From Desulfobacterales bacterium (lineage in GTDB: Bacteria > Desulfobacterota > DSM-4660 > Desulfatiglandales > Desulfatiglandaceae), in the NCBI GenBank assembly GCA_027027005.1, contig JALVMN010000158.1, forward strand, positions 1 through 38,712: a stretch of DNA of 38,712 nucleotides, written 5' to 3'. Under the pieces are notes generated by a model that worked only from the letters and a program-made list of their open reading frames with translations, was not told where the DNA came from and did not search any database. This document shows positions 1 through 7,381 of this stretch, in pieces. Position numbers and translations under genes: made by a program. Each line of letters starts with the position of its first letter. The first letter of the stretch is position 1.

Positions 1-797
1 CCATAGACCGGGACAGGGGAGCGCCTGATAATTTCAGGATATATCTCTTTACATGGTGTATATTTTCCTACCTTGTCCTTAACCCAGATACAGAGAAGCA
101 CTATGGTATTTTGGGAGAGTCCATCCAGCCTTTTAAGCATCTCTTCTGTGGTCAATTTCCTTCCGCTGAGGTAGGAAAATTCTATTTGGGGAAAATGCCT
201 CTCTGTTTCCTGGACCTGTTTTAGGTAGCCTTCGCCTGTGGGTGTCGCGTCTGTGAGCACCGCCACTTTTTTGACATGGGGATGGAGCCCCAAGGCCAGT
301 TCAATGGTCTCGGCCACATCTGCATGCTGGACTATACCGGTGATATGGTCCTCTTTTCCCTTAATCATATCCAGGGAAAAGTTGTTCACACCAAGGAATA
401 CCAGTGGTACCTCTCCAAAGAGAGTTTCAAGGTTCCTCAAGCAGAACTGAAAGGCATTGTCGTCAGATGCAATTACTAGGTGCGGGGATCTCTCAGCGTA
501 CTTCACACTCAGGAATTCCAGGAAGGCCCTATGATGCTCTTCCAGCTTGAACCTCTTTGTGTCCATGTATTCCACAAAGAGCTCCACACCCGGGACTTCC
601 TTTTCCAGGTGCTTGGAGATGACGTTAACCAGCTTGTCACTCCACTCGTATCCCTTGTGGTATGAGTTGATGAAAAGCACCCGATTGGGCGCCGAATTGG
701 CGGTGGAGGGTTGATAGGTGAGCAAAAATATAAAGGCTGCGGCAATTGACAGCAGCACCCTATTGAAGCAGAGGCTGTGGGACTCCTTCCCTTTCAC
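1..797 (-). CDS. Periplasmic ABC-substrate-binding-like sensor protein, N-terminal part (3' end outside window)
   Basis: The minus strand is open from about 797 to the left edge, giving about 265 residues. The N-terminus is a basic segment followed by a hydrophobic stretch (VLLSIAAAFIFLLTY), which looks like a signal peptide or anchor. The next part, beginning RVLFINSYHKGYEWSD, resembles the ABC_sub_bind-type periplasmic domain common at the front of PAS/histidine kinases in Desulfobacterota. The part that would show a kinase or other output domain lies outside the window, so a plain binding protein is possible. The start is uncertain. GTG at 797 keeps the basic n-region but sits directly against an AAGGAG sequence; GTG at 758 would remove the n-region. 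With the 797 start the gene overlaps the end of the upstream penicillin-binding protein gene by 38 bases, suggesting co-transcription. Confidence 0.7.
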   Translation of the reverse strand, partial: MKGKESHSLCFNRVLLSIAAAFIFLLTYQPSTANSAPNRVLFINSYHKGYEWSDKLVNVISKHLEKEVPGVELFVEYMDTKRFKLEEHHRAFLEFLSVKYAERSPHLVIASDDNAFQFCLRNLETLFGEVPLVFLGVNNFSLDMIKGKEDHITGIVQHADVAETIELALGLHPHVKKVAVLTDATPTGEGYLKQVQETERHFPQIEFSYLSGRKLTTEEMLKRLDGLSQNTIVLLCIWVKDKVGKYTPCKEIYPEIIRRSPVPVY

Positions 798-3156
798 CTC
801 CTTCCAGATCCAAGAGGAAGAATTCTCCTTTTTTGGGTGCTGCTTCACGGGGCGAATATTCTTTTGGCTCTGTTCCTTGTTTAAATGCCTGGAAGACCGT
901 CTTCTTGGAATAAGGGCTTGCGAGGAGCCCGGTACGCGCATCTATCTTTGCAAAAACCACTCCTGGGGGAATGTCAAAATCTCTTGCAGGGCTCCCCTTG
1001 AGTGCCTCGGCCATAAAGTACAGCCAGATGGGGCTTGCCGCCCTTGATCCGGTCTCCCCCTTTCCCATGGGGCGGTGGTCATCGTATCCCACCCAGACCC
1101 CTGTGACCAGTTGTGGGGTGTAACCCAAAAACCAGGCATCCCTGAGATCATTAGTAGTCCCTGTCTTTCCAGCAGCAGGTCTCTTGAGCGCCTTTATCCG
1201 CCAACCGGTTCCTTCCTGGACCACGGCCTTGAGCAGATCGGTCATCACATAGGCGGTCTCCGGCGCAATGGCCTGCTCACCAAAGGGTTGATTCTCCTCA
1301 ATGACCATGCCGGTGCGGTCCTCCACCCTCTCCACGAATATGGGGGAGATGAGGGTCCCGCCGTTGGCAAATGTGCAATAGGCCCTGGTCAACTCCAGGA
1401 GGCTTAGTCCTGATGAGCCCAAAGCAAGGGAAAGATCAGGACTCAATGGCGAGGTTATCCCCAGCCTCCTGGCGTAAGCTACTGCATACTCTATGCCAAT
1501 TTTTCTCAATATCTTCACGGTGATCACATTCCTGGACTTGGCAAGGGCTGTCCTCAGGATGGTGGGGCCAAAGAACCTGCCTTTGTAATTCCTGGGCTTC
1601 CACACTATGTCGTCAGGGTTCTGATCTGATATGAAGGGAGAATCCATTATCACGTGGGCAGGGCTGAGACCCCAGTCCAAGGCAGCGGCATATATTATGG
1701 GCTTAAAGGCAGATCCTGGTTGCCTCCTGGCCTGGATGGCCCTGTTGAATTGGCTCTCAAAAAAGTCTCTCCCCCCCACCATGGCCCTCACCTTTCCGGT
1801 CCCCGGCTCCATGCATAGCAGTGCCCCTTGCACCAGTGGTGTCTGCTCCAAGGCCACCACCCAGTTACCATCCTTTTTATCTACCAGTCTCACAAGAATC
1901 ACATCGCCCGGTTGAAGGGCCTCAGAGACCTTGCTGAGCTTGGCCTTGGGATGATAATAGGGGACCAGGGGATCTGGTTTTCGCGCCCACTTCATCTGTG
2001 AGAGGGGAAGCACGCCGTTTGTATCACCCATCCTGACCCTGGCCTCCTGGTGCTCATCATTTACCTCCACCACCAGGGCCTCGAGGATCTTGCCGGGTGT
2101 TAGATCAACACCTTCCAGTTGGAGGGCCATATCTTCCAGGTATGCGTCCATCTCATCAGGCCCCAGGTGCCTTAGAGGCCCCCTGTAACCTTCCCTTTTG
2201 TCAAGCTCCCTGAGGCCTCTATCCAGCGCCTTTCTGGCAGCCTCCTGCATCTTCAAGTTTACGGTGGTATAGACCTTCAGCCCTCCTCCGTATAATCTCT
2301 CCTTGCCGTATCTTTCCAAAAGGTACTGGCGGACATATTCAGTGAAATACGGGGCCCTGGCAAATACACTTTCTTTGTTGCTGGCCAGAGCTATGGGCTG
2401 GGCATATGCCTCTTTTTCCTCTTGAGGGGTAATAAAACCTTCCTCGCGCATCCTCTGAAGCACATATCTCTGCCTTGCCTTGGCCCTTTCCATGTGTCTC
2501 ATGGGCGAGTATCTGGCAGGGGCCTGAGGGAGCCCGGCCAGCAAGGCGGCCTCTGCAAGGCTCAACTCTGAGGCAGGTTTTCCGAAATAGGTCCATGCGG
2601 CGGCCTCAACACCATAAGCACCGTGACCCAGATAGATCTGGTTCAGATATAGGAAGAGTATTCGGTCCTTGGAGAAATTCTTCTCGATCTGAAGTGCAAG
2701 GATTGCCTCCCTGACCTTCCTCCGGTATGTGCGTTCCATGTTCTTGAGGAGGAGGGAGCGGGCCACCTGCTGGGTTATGGTGCTTGCCCCCTGCTCTATC
2801 TTGCCTGCGGTGAGGTTTTTTATCATTGCCCGGGCAATGCCGACAAAATCCAGGCCGCTGTGTTCGTAAAACCTGGCATCTTCGGCCGCTATGAATGCCT
2901 TGATGAGGTGATCCGGCATATCTTCCAGGGGGATCACTATTCTTTTTTCCTTGTAAAAACGACCGATCAGCTCCCCGTCAGAACTATAGACCTCGGTTAT
3001 CACCGGTGGGCGGTAATCCTTGAGGGAGCCGATGTAGGGGAGATTGCTGGACCACACATACCAGAGGGCTGCACCTGCCAGCAGGCAGGAGAAGAAAAAT
3101 ATTATCAGAAGAACCAATCCCCATCTGGCTGCGCTTCTCATGTAATTGAGCACCAC
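760..3156 (-). CDS. mrcA: Penicillin-binding protein 1A, bifunctional transglycosylase/transpeptidase
   Basis: Class A PBP of 798 residues that polymerises and cross-links peptidoglycan on the outer face of the inner membrane. A single N-terminal membrane anchor lies at about residues 13-35. The glycosyltransferase-51 domain shows the catalytic Glu in AAEDARFYEHS (about residue 92) and GASTITQQVAR (123-133). A middle insert of roughly residues 320-440 resembles the OB-like region of PBP1A. The transpeptidase domain has the serine motif SAFK (S482-K485), SRN (541-543) and KTGT (664-667), so both activities look intact. The GTG at 3156 lies against GAGGTG; the in-frame ATG at 3141 (residue 6) is about 12 bases downstream of that Shine-Dalgarno-like sequence and is an equally good start. 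A strong promoter lies just upstream. The 3' end overlaps the sensor gene that follows. Confidence 0.93.
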   Translation of the reverse strand: MVLNYMRSAARWGLVLLIIFFFSCLLAGAALWYVWSSNLPYIGSLKDYRPPVITEVYSSDGELIGRFYKEKRIVIPLEDMPDHLIKAFIAAEDARFYEHSGLDFVGIARAMIKNLTAGKIEQGASTITQQVARSLLLKNMERTYRRKVREAILALQIEKNFSKDRILFLYLNQIYLGHGAYGVEAAAWTYFGKPASELSLAEAALLAGLPQAPARYSPMRHMERAKARQRYVLQRMREEGFITPQEEKEAYAQPIALASNKESVFARAPYFTEYVRQYLLERYGKERLYGGGLKVYTTVNLKMQEAARKALDRGLRELDKREGYRGPLRHLGPDEMDAYLEDMALQLEGVDLTPGKILEALVVEVNDEHQEARVRMGDTNGVLPLSQMKWARKPDPLVPYYHPKAKLSKVSEALQPGDVILVRLVDKKDGNWVVALEQTPLVQGALLCMEPGTGKVRAMVGGRDFFESQFNRAIQARRQPGSAFKPIIYAAALDWGLSPAHVIMDSPFISDQNPDDIVWKPRNYKGRFFGPTILRTALAKSRNVITVKILRKIGIEYAVAYARRLGITSPLSPDLSLALGSSGLSLLELTRAYCTFANGGTLISPIFVERVEDRTGMVIEENQPFGEQAIAPETAYVMTDLLKAVVQEGTGWRIKALKRPAAGKTGTTNDLRDAWFLGYTPQLVTGVWVGYDDHRPMGKGETGSRAASPIWLYFMAEALKGSPARDFDIPPGVVFAKIDARTGLLASPYSKKTVFQAFKQGTEPKEYSPREAAPKKGEFFLLDLEGGEREGVPQPLLQ

Positions 3157-3183
3157 CTCATCCCAAAGAAATTTGCTTCTAGA

Positions 3184-3212
3184 ATTAAATCAGAAAGCCT
3201 CCCCTTTTTCAA
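3184..3212 (-). promoter_or_regulatory. Sigma70-like promoter for the PBP1A gene
   Basis: On the minus strand, TTGAAA (3212-3207) and TTTAAT (3189-3184) are separated by exactly 17 bases. Each hexamer matches the consensus at five of six positions. The predicted start of transcription is about 20 bases before the GTG at 3156. It lies directly after the terminator of the preceding gene, as expected for an independent transcription unit. Confidence 0.55.
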
Positions 3213-3218
3213 TGCCCC

Positions 3219-3257
3219 AAAAAAACCGCAGCCCCACCTGGCGACAGGGGGGCTGCG
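3219..3257 (-). terminator. Rho-independent terminator after the crotonase gene
   Basis: A perfect 9-bp stem (CGCAGCCCC at 3227-3235 with GGGGCTGCG at 3249-3257) has a 13-base loop. On the minus strand it is followed within one base by a run of seven T (3225-3219). It sits 26 bases past the crotonase stop codon and before the PBP1A promoter, so it separates the two genes transcriptionally. Confidence 0.85.
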
Positions 3258-3282
3258 AAAAAGTCCAGAATGAAATTATGGA

Positions 3283-4260
3283 CTATTGGGTTTCAAGCTT
3301 TTCGCCACAATTCAAACAGTACTTGGAATTCTTGGGCAGGAACTCGGTGTTGCATTTCTCGCACCTGGTTATATAGGGACCAAAAGGCACACGGGGGTCC
3401 CCGCCCTTTGCCCTGAACTCACGGATCTCCATCATCCTGGCCTTCCTTCGCTCCTTGAACGACCAGAGGCCCTCAGAGGGCTCCATGGAGCCGATGTTGA
3501 GCGAAAACCATGCCTTCCCATGCTCCCAGGTCAGGCGCCACACCAGCTCCTTCCACCAGTTTATGTGGGTCTTGAAGTAGTGGAGGCTGGAGGGAGACAG
3601 GGTGAGCATCTTGTCTATCCACTCTTTCACGGTCTCATCCAGCTTGTCCTGGGGCACCATGGCGTTGATGACTCCGTGCTCCAGGGCCTCCTTTGCAGAG
3701 ATCTCCTCGCTCATCAGGACCATCTCAGAGGCCTTCTTTATGCTCATGTGAAGGGGCAACCACTGGGAAAGCCCACCTATGGAGGTCATTCCCACCCTGG
3801 GACCAGGGGAGATAAACCTTGAGTTTTCCGAGGCAATGGCCAGGTCACAGCATGCCACGAATTCGTAACCCCCACCTGCCACGGCGCCGTTGACCCGGGC
3901 GATCACCGGCATACCGCAGTGCAGGATCATGTCAAAGACCCGGCCATAGTGCTCGCCCCAGTTCCAGAATCCCCAGGGGTAGCTGTTATAAATCTCGGCA
4001 TACTCGTGCACGTTGCCGCCCGTACAAAAGGCCTTGTCGCCTGTGCCGCTCATCACGATGAATTGAACAGCAGGGTCTGCCATGGCCCTTTCAAAGGCCG
4101 CTGAGAGCTCTTTCAAGGTGCCCAGGAGGTAGGAATTGAATTCCTCTGGCCTGTCAATGGCTATCAGGGCCGTATAGGTATGCCATTTGGGGTCATACTT
4201 TACAGTCTTCCAGTTCTCTGGATTTGGATCCGGTTCCCAATCGTACTTGTTGTCTTGCAT
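3283..4260 (-). CDS. Crotonase-family enoyl-CoA hydratase/hydrolase, BamA-like, with C-terminal zinc ribbon
   Basis: A 325-residue crotonase-fold protein. The two oxyanion-hole segments are visible: SGTGDKAFCTGGN at about 71-83 and NGAVAGGGYEF at about 124-134. GDKAFCTGGN followed by HEYAEIY, and the later region with SRFISPGPRVGMTSIGG, recall 6-oxocyclohex-1-ene-1-carbonyl-CoA hydrolase (BamA), the ring-opening enzyme of anaerobic benzoyl-CoA breakdown. That family is about 50 residues longer, and no other bam gene is present here, so the substrate is unknown. Residues 300-318 form a CX2CX11CX2C zinc ribbon, an unusual addition to a crotonase that may mediate protein contacts as in DUF35-type acyl-CoA partner proteins. 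The ATG at 4260 has a strong AGGAGG site eight bases upstream. It is a single-gene unit ended by a clear terminator. Confidence 0.85.
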   Translation of the reverse strand: MQDNKYDWEPDPNPENWKTVKYDPKWHTYTALIAIDRPEEFNSYLLGTLKELSAAFERAMADPAVQFIVMSGTGDKAFCTGGNVHEYAEIYNSYPWGFWNWGEHYGRVFDMILHCGMPVIARVNGAVAGGGYEFVACCDLAIASENSRFISPGPRVGMTSIGGLSQWLPLHMSIKKASEMVLMSEEISAKEALEHGVINAMVPQDKLDETVKEWIDKMLTLSPSSLHYFKTHINWWKELVWRLTWEHGKAWFSLNIGSMEPSEGLWSFKERRKARMMEIREFRAKGGDPRVPFGPYITRCEKCNTEFLPKNSKYCLNCGEKLETQ

Positions 4261-4335
4261 CGTATCTCCTCCTTGTTGTGATTTTAAAAAAAGTCCTAGA
4301 CGTTAAATCCAGGAAAATTTAGCCTTAACACATTA

Positions 4336-4350
4336 AATTTACTGTAAATT
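4336..4350. promoter_or_regulatory. 15-bp perfect palindrome, candidate operator
   Basis: AATTTAC-T-GTAAATT, a perfect 7+1+7 dyad, lies about 75 bases upstream of the crotonase start codon. Its size and position fit a binding site for a dimeric regulator of the TetR, GntR or MarR type. No regulator gene is adjacent, so this is only a candidate. Confidence 0.35.
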
Positions 4351-4366
4351 CCCAATCGGCGAGCGA

Positions 4367-4381
4367 GTATATGCCATATAC
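4367..4381. promoter_or_regulatory. Second 15-bp perfect palindrome, candidate operator
   Basis: GTATAT-GCC-ATATAC, a perfect 6+3+6 dyad, lies 16 bases beyond the first palindrome in the same crotonase/DUF5658 intergenic region. Its sequence differs from the first, so it would be a site for a different protein or a chance dyad. Confidence 0.3.
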
Positions 4382-4657
4382 ATGGGAGTGTCAAGGACAA
4401 ATGACTCTCACGATCCCTCAATGGACAATGTGAGCAAGACTGTGTAGTTTCTTGCCACCAGTGGTAATGGATTTCACACTGACTGGGAAAAACGGCTCAT
4501 ACCTATGAGGGTTATCATCCGGGATAATATTATATCTATCTGGATTTACTATCAAAATTTTTATCCTGTTTTTTGGCACGCTATTTGAGTCATATCAATA
4601 TGCTTTCTTTTTTCAGTCCACGTTGAAGAGGCCTAATATTGGCGAGAGGGGGGGCAA

Positions 4658-4999
4658 ATGGGAGTGGCCCTTTCAAGGCATAAATATGGATCGCTCACCA
4701 CCACCATGGTCTTGGCCATTGCCATATTGAGTATCCTGGATGCCTACTTTACCATTTATCTAGTGAGCAAAGGGGCCCGGGAATTGAATCCGGTCATGAA
4801 TTTTTACCTGGCCCAGGGCACCTTGGCCTTCTTCTGTGTAAAGTATTTCCTTACCGCCACTTCCCTCTTCTTGACCCTATCTGTGATTGAACTCTTTACC
4901 AAAAGGGTGGAGATTTATAGCTCCATCTTTTTTGCCATCTCAGTCCTGGCCTTGACGGCTGTGGTTCAATGGGAGGTCTATTTGATCATAACTAACTAG
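4658..4999 (+). CDS. Small membrane protein, DUF5658-like
   Basis: A 113-residue protein with three or four hydrophobic segments (about 15-36, 48-76 and 86-111) and few charged residues. The pattern LDAYFTIYLVSKGARELNPVM followed by a conserved Lys in the second helix (VKYFLTA) resembles the DUF5658 family of small membrane proteins, whose function is not known. It begins with ATG after GAGGGGGGGCAA. It stands alone: the upstream gene is divergent and the ilvD gene downstream is separated by 455 bases containing a repeat. No function is proposed. Confidence 0.6.
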   Translation: MGVALSRHKYGSLTTTMVLAIAILSILDAYFTIYLVSKGARELNPVMNFYLAQGTLAFFCVKYFLTATSLFLTLSVIELFTKRVEIYSSIFFAISVLALTAVVQWEVYLIITN

Positions 5000-5454
5000 C
5001 CCCTTCCTGCCCAACGCTTCCCCCCGTCATTTTCAAGGTTTGGAGCGAATCATGTTCTCCTTTTCCCAAGAATTTTTGGTTTCATTGCTCCATCTGTTCA
5101 AGTATAAACAGTTTCATGCCTGTCCAAAATCTCTTATAGGGCCAACAGCAGGGGAACGGGATGTTCCCGGAGCGGCGTCATTACAGCCCTGGAGCAGGAC
5201 AGCGGAAGGGCTGGAATCCGCAGTGAGCGGAGCCATGGACGGCGTAGCGAGCGTAGCGAGGGGAATGTGCCGTTTCCCTGCCAAAGTAGCTTCAAATTGA
5301 AAACCTGATTTTCTGGATTATGGTGCTGAGTTTATAACCTATTGACAATATTGAGCCAATTTACTGGGTTCAATCCTATTTTGCACAATACTGAAACAGT
5401 TTCCTAGTTCATAGAACAAATTGAGAGTTCGAGACCAGCCAGGAGGTCAAAGCA
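5000..5454. other. Intergenic region holding repeat copy A and the ilvD leader
   Basis: This stretch has no credible gene. Most of it is occupied by the dispersed repeat described at 5119-5376. The remainder is AT-rich and ends with the ilvD ribosome-binding site (AGGAGG, eight bases before ATG 5455). A TTGACA at 5343-5348 has no matching -10 hexamer at 16-18 bases, and it lies within the weaker 3' part of the repeat. Confidence 0.6.
5119..5376. repeat. Structured dispersed intergenic repeat, copy A
   Basis: About 258 bases that match copy B (7137-7376) at close to 90 percent by eye over the first 204 bases, and more weakly after that with an insertion of about 15-18 bases in this copy. The core can fold into consecutive hairpins: GGGAAC/GTTCCC, CAGCCCT/AGGGCTG, TCCGC/GCGGA and GGGAA/TTCCC. 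It contains two tandem copies of GCGTAGCGA (5242-5259). The core is bounded by imperfect inverted sequences: GCAGGGGAACGG near 5148 and CCGTTTCCCTGC near 5270. There is no transposase and no clear target-site duplication. It could be a MITE-like or REP-like element or a structured RNA; which one cannot be decided from two copies. Confidence 0.8.
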
Positions 5455-7098
5455 ATGCGATCAGACATCTTGAAAAAGGCCGTGGAAACCCTTCCCCACA
5501 GGGCATTGCTCATGTGTGCAGGTATCAAGAAAGCCGACCTGGATTCAGGCAAGCCATTCATAGGAATTGCCAACAGCTATAACAACATTATTCCAGGACA
5601 TGTCCACTTGAGGGAGCTGGCCGAAGAAGTTAAAAGAGGGATTCAGGATGCCGGCGGAATCCCTTTTGAGTGGGGAGTCCCTGGGGTGTGCGACGGTATC
5701 GCCATGTTTGTGGAAATGCGGCTCAGTCTGCCCAGCAGGGAGCATATCGCAGACAATGTGGAGATCATGGTCCTATCCCATTCCATGGACGGGTGGGTGG
5801 GGATAACCAATTGCGATAAGATAACCCCTGGCATGTTGATGGCTGCAGCGCGGCTGGACATCCCTGCAATACTGGTTACGGGCGGCCCCATGAAAGCAAA
5901 TGTTGTGCAAGGGCGAAGGCGTCATCCCATCGAAGGGTTTGCCATGGTGGGCCAGGTAAAGGCCGGCAAGCTCTCCATAGAGGAGGCAAACAGAGAGCTA
6001 AGCGAGATGGCCTGCGGGCCGGGCTCCTGTGTAGGGCTCTATACCGCCAATACCATGGCAGTGGTTACTGAGACCCTGGGCATGTCTGTCGCCGGGTGTG
6101 CCAGCACACCTGCCCTGGACCTTGAAAAAAAGAGACAGGCATATGAGTCCGGCAGAAGGGTCGTGGAACTTGTGCGCCAAGGCATTAGGCCCAGGGAGAT
6201 CATGACAGAGGCCGCATTCCACAATGCCATCAGGGTGGATATGGCCATGGGAGGGTCCACCAACGCAGTCCTCCACATCCCTGCCATAGCAAGGGAGGCG
6301 GGCATAAACCTGGATGTTGACATCTTTGACAAGATCTCACGCCAAACCCCCAATCTATGCTCCATAATCCCTGCAGGCCCCTATGAAATGGCTGATTTTC
6401 ACCGCGCTGGCGGTGTGCCTGGGGTGTTGAACCGCCTCAGGGGTTTTATTAATGATTCCCCCACGGTCAACGGGGTCTCGATTCTTGAGATTGCCGCCAA
6501 GGGCAGGGTGCATGACCATGAGGTAATCAGGCCCCTTGAAGACCCGTTTCACCCAGAGGGGGGTATCGCTGTGCTCAAGGGAAACATTGCAGCCAGTGCC
6601 GTCATAAAGCAGACAGCAGTTCAGGAATCCCTCCGAAGGCTTGAGGGGCCTGCCAGGGTGTTTCACTCAGAGGCTGCTCTGCTGAAGGCCATAGAGTCCA
6701 AGAAGCTGAGGGAGGGTGAGGTGGTGGTGCTCCCGTTTCAAGGGCCTGCCGGGGCCCCTGGCATGCCCGAGATGCTCACCCCCACCGATGCCCTCAAGGG
6801 CGCGGGTTATGAGAGGGTGGCGCTCATCACTGACGGGCGATTTTCAGGTGCAACCACCGGACCTTGCATCGGGCATGTGGAAATGGAGGCTTACAATAGG
6901 GGTCCGTTGGCGGCCGTGAGGGAGGGAGACATAATTGAGATCGACATTGACCAAAGGAGCCTCAATGTCCGCCTTTCACAGGAGGAGATATCAAGGAGGC
7001 TCCAAGAGGTGAAGCCACCTGAAAGGCAGCTCACCCCCCTGCTTCGAAGCTACAGGGAGAGGTTCAAAGGGGTTAACTGTTACGGGAGACCGGCTTAG
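5455..7098 (+). CDS. ilvD: Dihydroxy-acid dehydratase family protein (IlvD/Edd)
   Basis: A 547-residue iron-sulfur dehydratase. IlvD converts 2,3-dihydroxy-isovalerate and its homologue to the 2-oxo acids of valine, leucine and isoleucine synthesis. Family landmarks are NSYNNIIPGHVHL (about 41-53), VCDGIAM, NCDKITPGMLMAAARL, GPGSCVGLYTANTM, MGGSTNAVLH and TDGRFSGATTGPCIGH. Cluster-type cysteines are present in NCDK and SCVG; the first position is PGH, as in E. coli IlvD. Some core motifs differ: the usual GMKYSLPSR reads EMRLSLPSR, and the ACPGxGSC loop reads ACGPGSC, one residue shorter. A paralogue acting on another sugar acid is therefore possible. The gene stands alone with a good ribosome-binding site and is flanked by two copies of the same repeat. 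No other branched-chain gene is in the window. Confidence 0.82.
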   Translation: MRSDILKKAVETLPHRALLMCAGIKKADLDSGKPFIGIANSYNNIIPGHVHLRELAEEVKRGIQDAGGIPFEWGVPGVCDGIAMFVEMRLSLPSREHIADNVEIMVLSHSMDGWVGITNCDKITPGMLMAAARLDIPAILVTGGPMKANVVQGRRRHPIEGFAMVGQVKAGKLSIEEANRELSEMACGPGSCVGLYTANTMAVVTETLGMSVAGCASTPALDLEKKRQAYESGRRVVELVRQGIRPREIMTEAAFHNAIRVDMAMGGSTNAVLHIPAIAREAGINLDVDIFDKISRQTPNLCSIIPAGPYEMADFHRAGGVPGVLNRLRGFINDSPTVNGVSILEIAAKGRVHDHEVIRPLEDPFHPEGGIAVLKGNIAASAVIKQTAVQESLRRLEGPARVFHSEAALLKAIESKKLREGEVVVLPFQGPAGAPGMPEMLTPTDALKGAGYERVALITDGRFSGATTGPCIGHVEMEAYNRGPLAAVREGDIIEIDIDQRSLNVRLSQEEISRRLQEVKPPERQLTPLLRSYRERFKGVNCYGRPA

Positions 7099-7136
7099 AG
7101 TTTCACTGTCAGTAACTCTAGATATTCTAAATCATT

Positions 7137-7376
7137 CCTGTCCAAAATCGGTTCTTTGGCAACAGCAGGGGAACGGTATGTTCCCGAAGCGGCGTCATTA
7201 CAGCCCTGGAGCAGGACAGCGGAAGGGCTCGAATCCGCAGTGAGCGCAGCCATGGACGGCGCAGCGAGCGTAGCGTAGGGAATGTGCCGTTTCCCTGCCA
7301 AAGTAGTTCAAATTGACAACCTGATTTTCTGAATTATAGCGATGATCAAAATTGGGCCGACTTGCTGGATCAGTAC
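7137..7376. repeat. Structured dispersed intergenic repeat, copy B
   Basis: Second copy of the element at 5119-5376, in direct orientation, beginning 39 bases after the ilvD stop codon and running almost to the yedF stop. It keeps the GGGAAC/GTTCCC, AGCCCT/AGGGCT and GGGAA/TTCCC hairpins. The TCCGC/GCGGA stem of copy A is broken here (GCGCA), and the tandem nonamers have diverged to GCGCAGCGA and GCGTAGCGT. It lacks the short insertion that copy A carries around 5325-5345. It fills the gap between the converging ilvD and yedF genes and could act as a transcription barrier for both. Confidence 0.8.
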
Positions 7377-7381
7377 TGATT

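Larger units (their letters stand above)
4261..4657. other. Intergenic region between divergent genes, with two palindromes
   Basis: About 400 bases between the divergent crotonase and DUF5658 genes with no coding sequence. The AGGAGG Shine-Dalgarno site of the crotonase gene is at its left end. Two perfect 15-base dyads, listed separately, lie 75-121 bases upstream of the crotonase start. A GAGGGGGGG ribosome-binding stretch precedes the gene at 4658. No convincing sigma70 hexamer pair was found for either gene. Confidence 0.6.

Noticed and set aside
5040-5300. Open frame of 86 codons on the plus strand within repeat copy A
   Set aside because: It lies almost wholly in the repeat; the corresponding frame is not kept in copy B, it lacks a good ribosome-binding site, and the sequence changes between copies fit RNA hairpins, not a protein.
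5343-5376. TTGACA upstream of ilvD as its promoter
   Set aside because: There is no -10 hexamer at 16-18 bases, and the sequence is part of the diverged repeat end shared with copy B.
5119-7376. Composite transposon carrying ilvD
   Set aside because: No transposase, no coding sequence in the repeats and no visible target duplication; a repeat pair is all that can be claimed.
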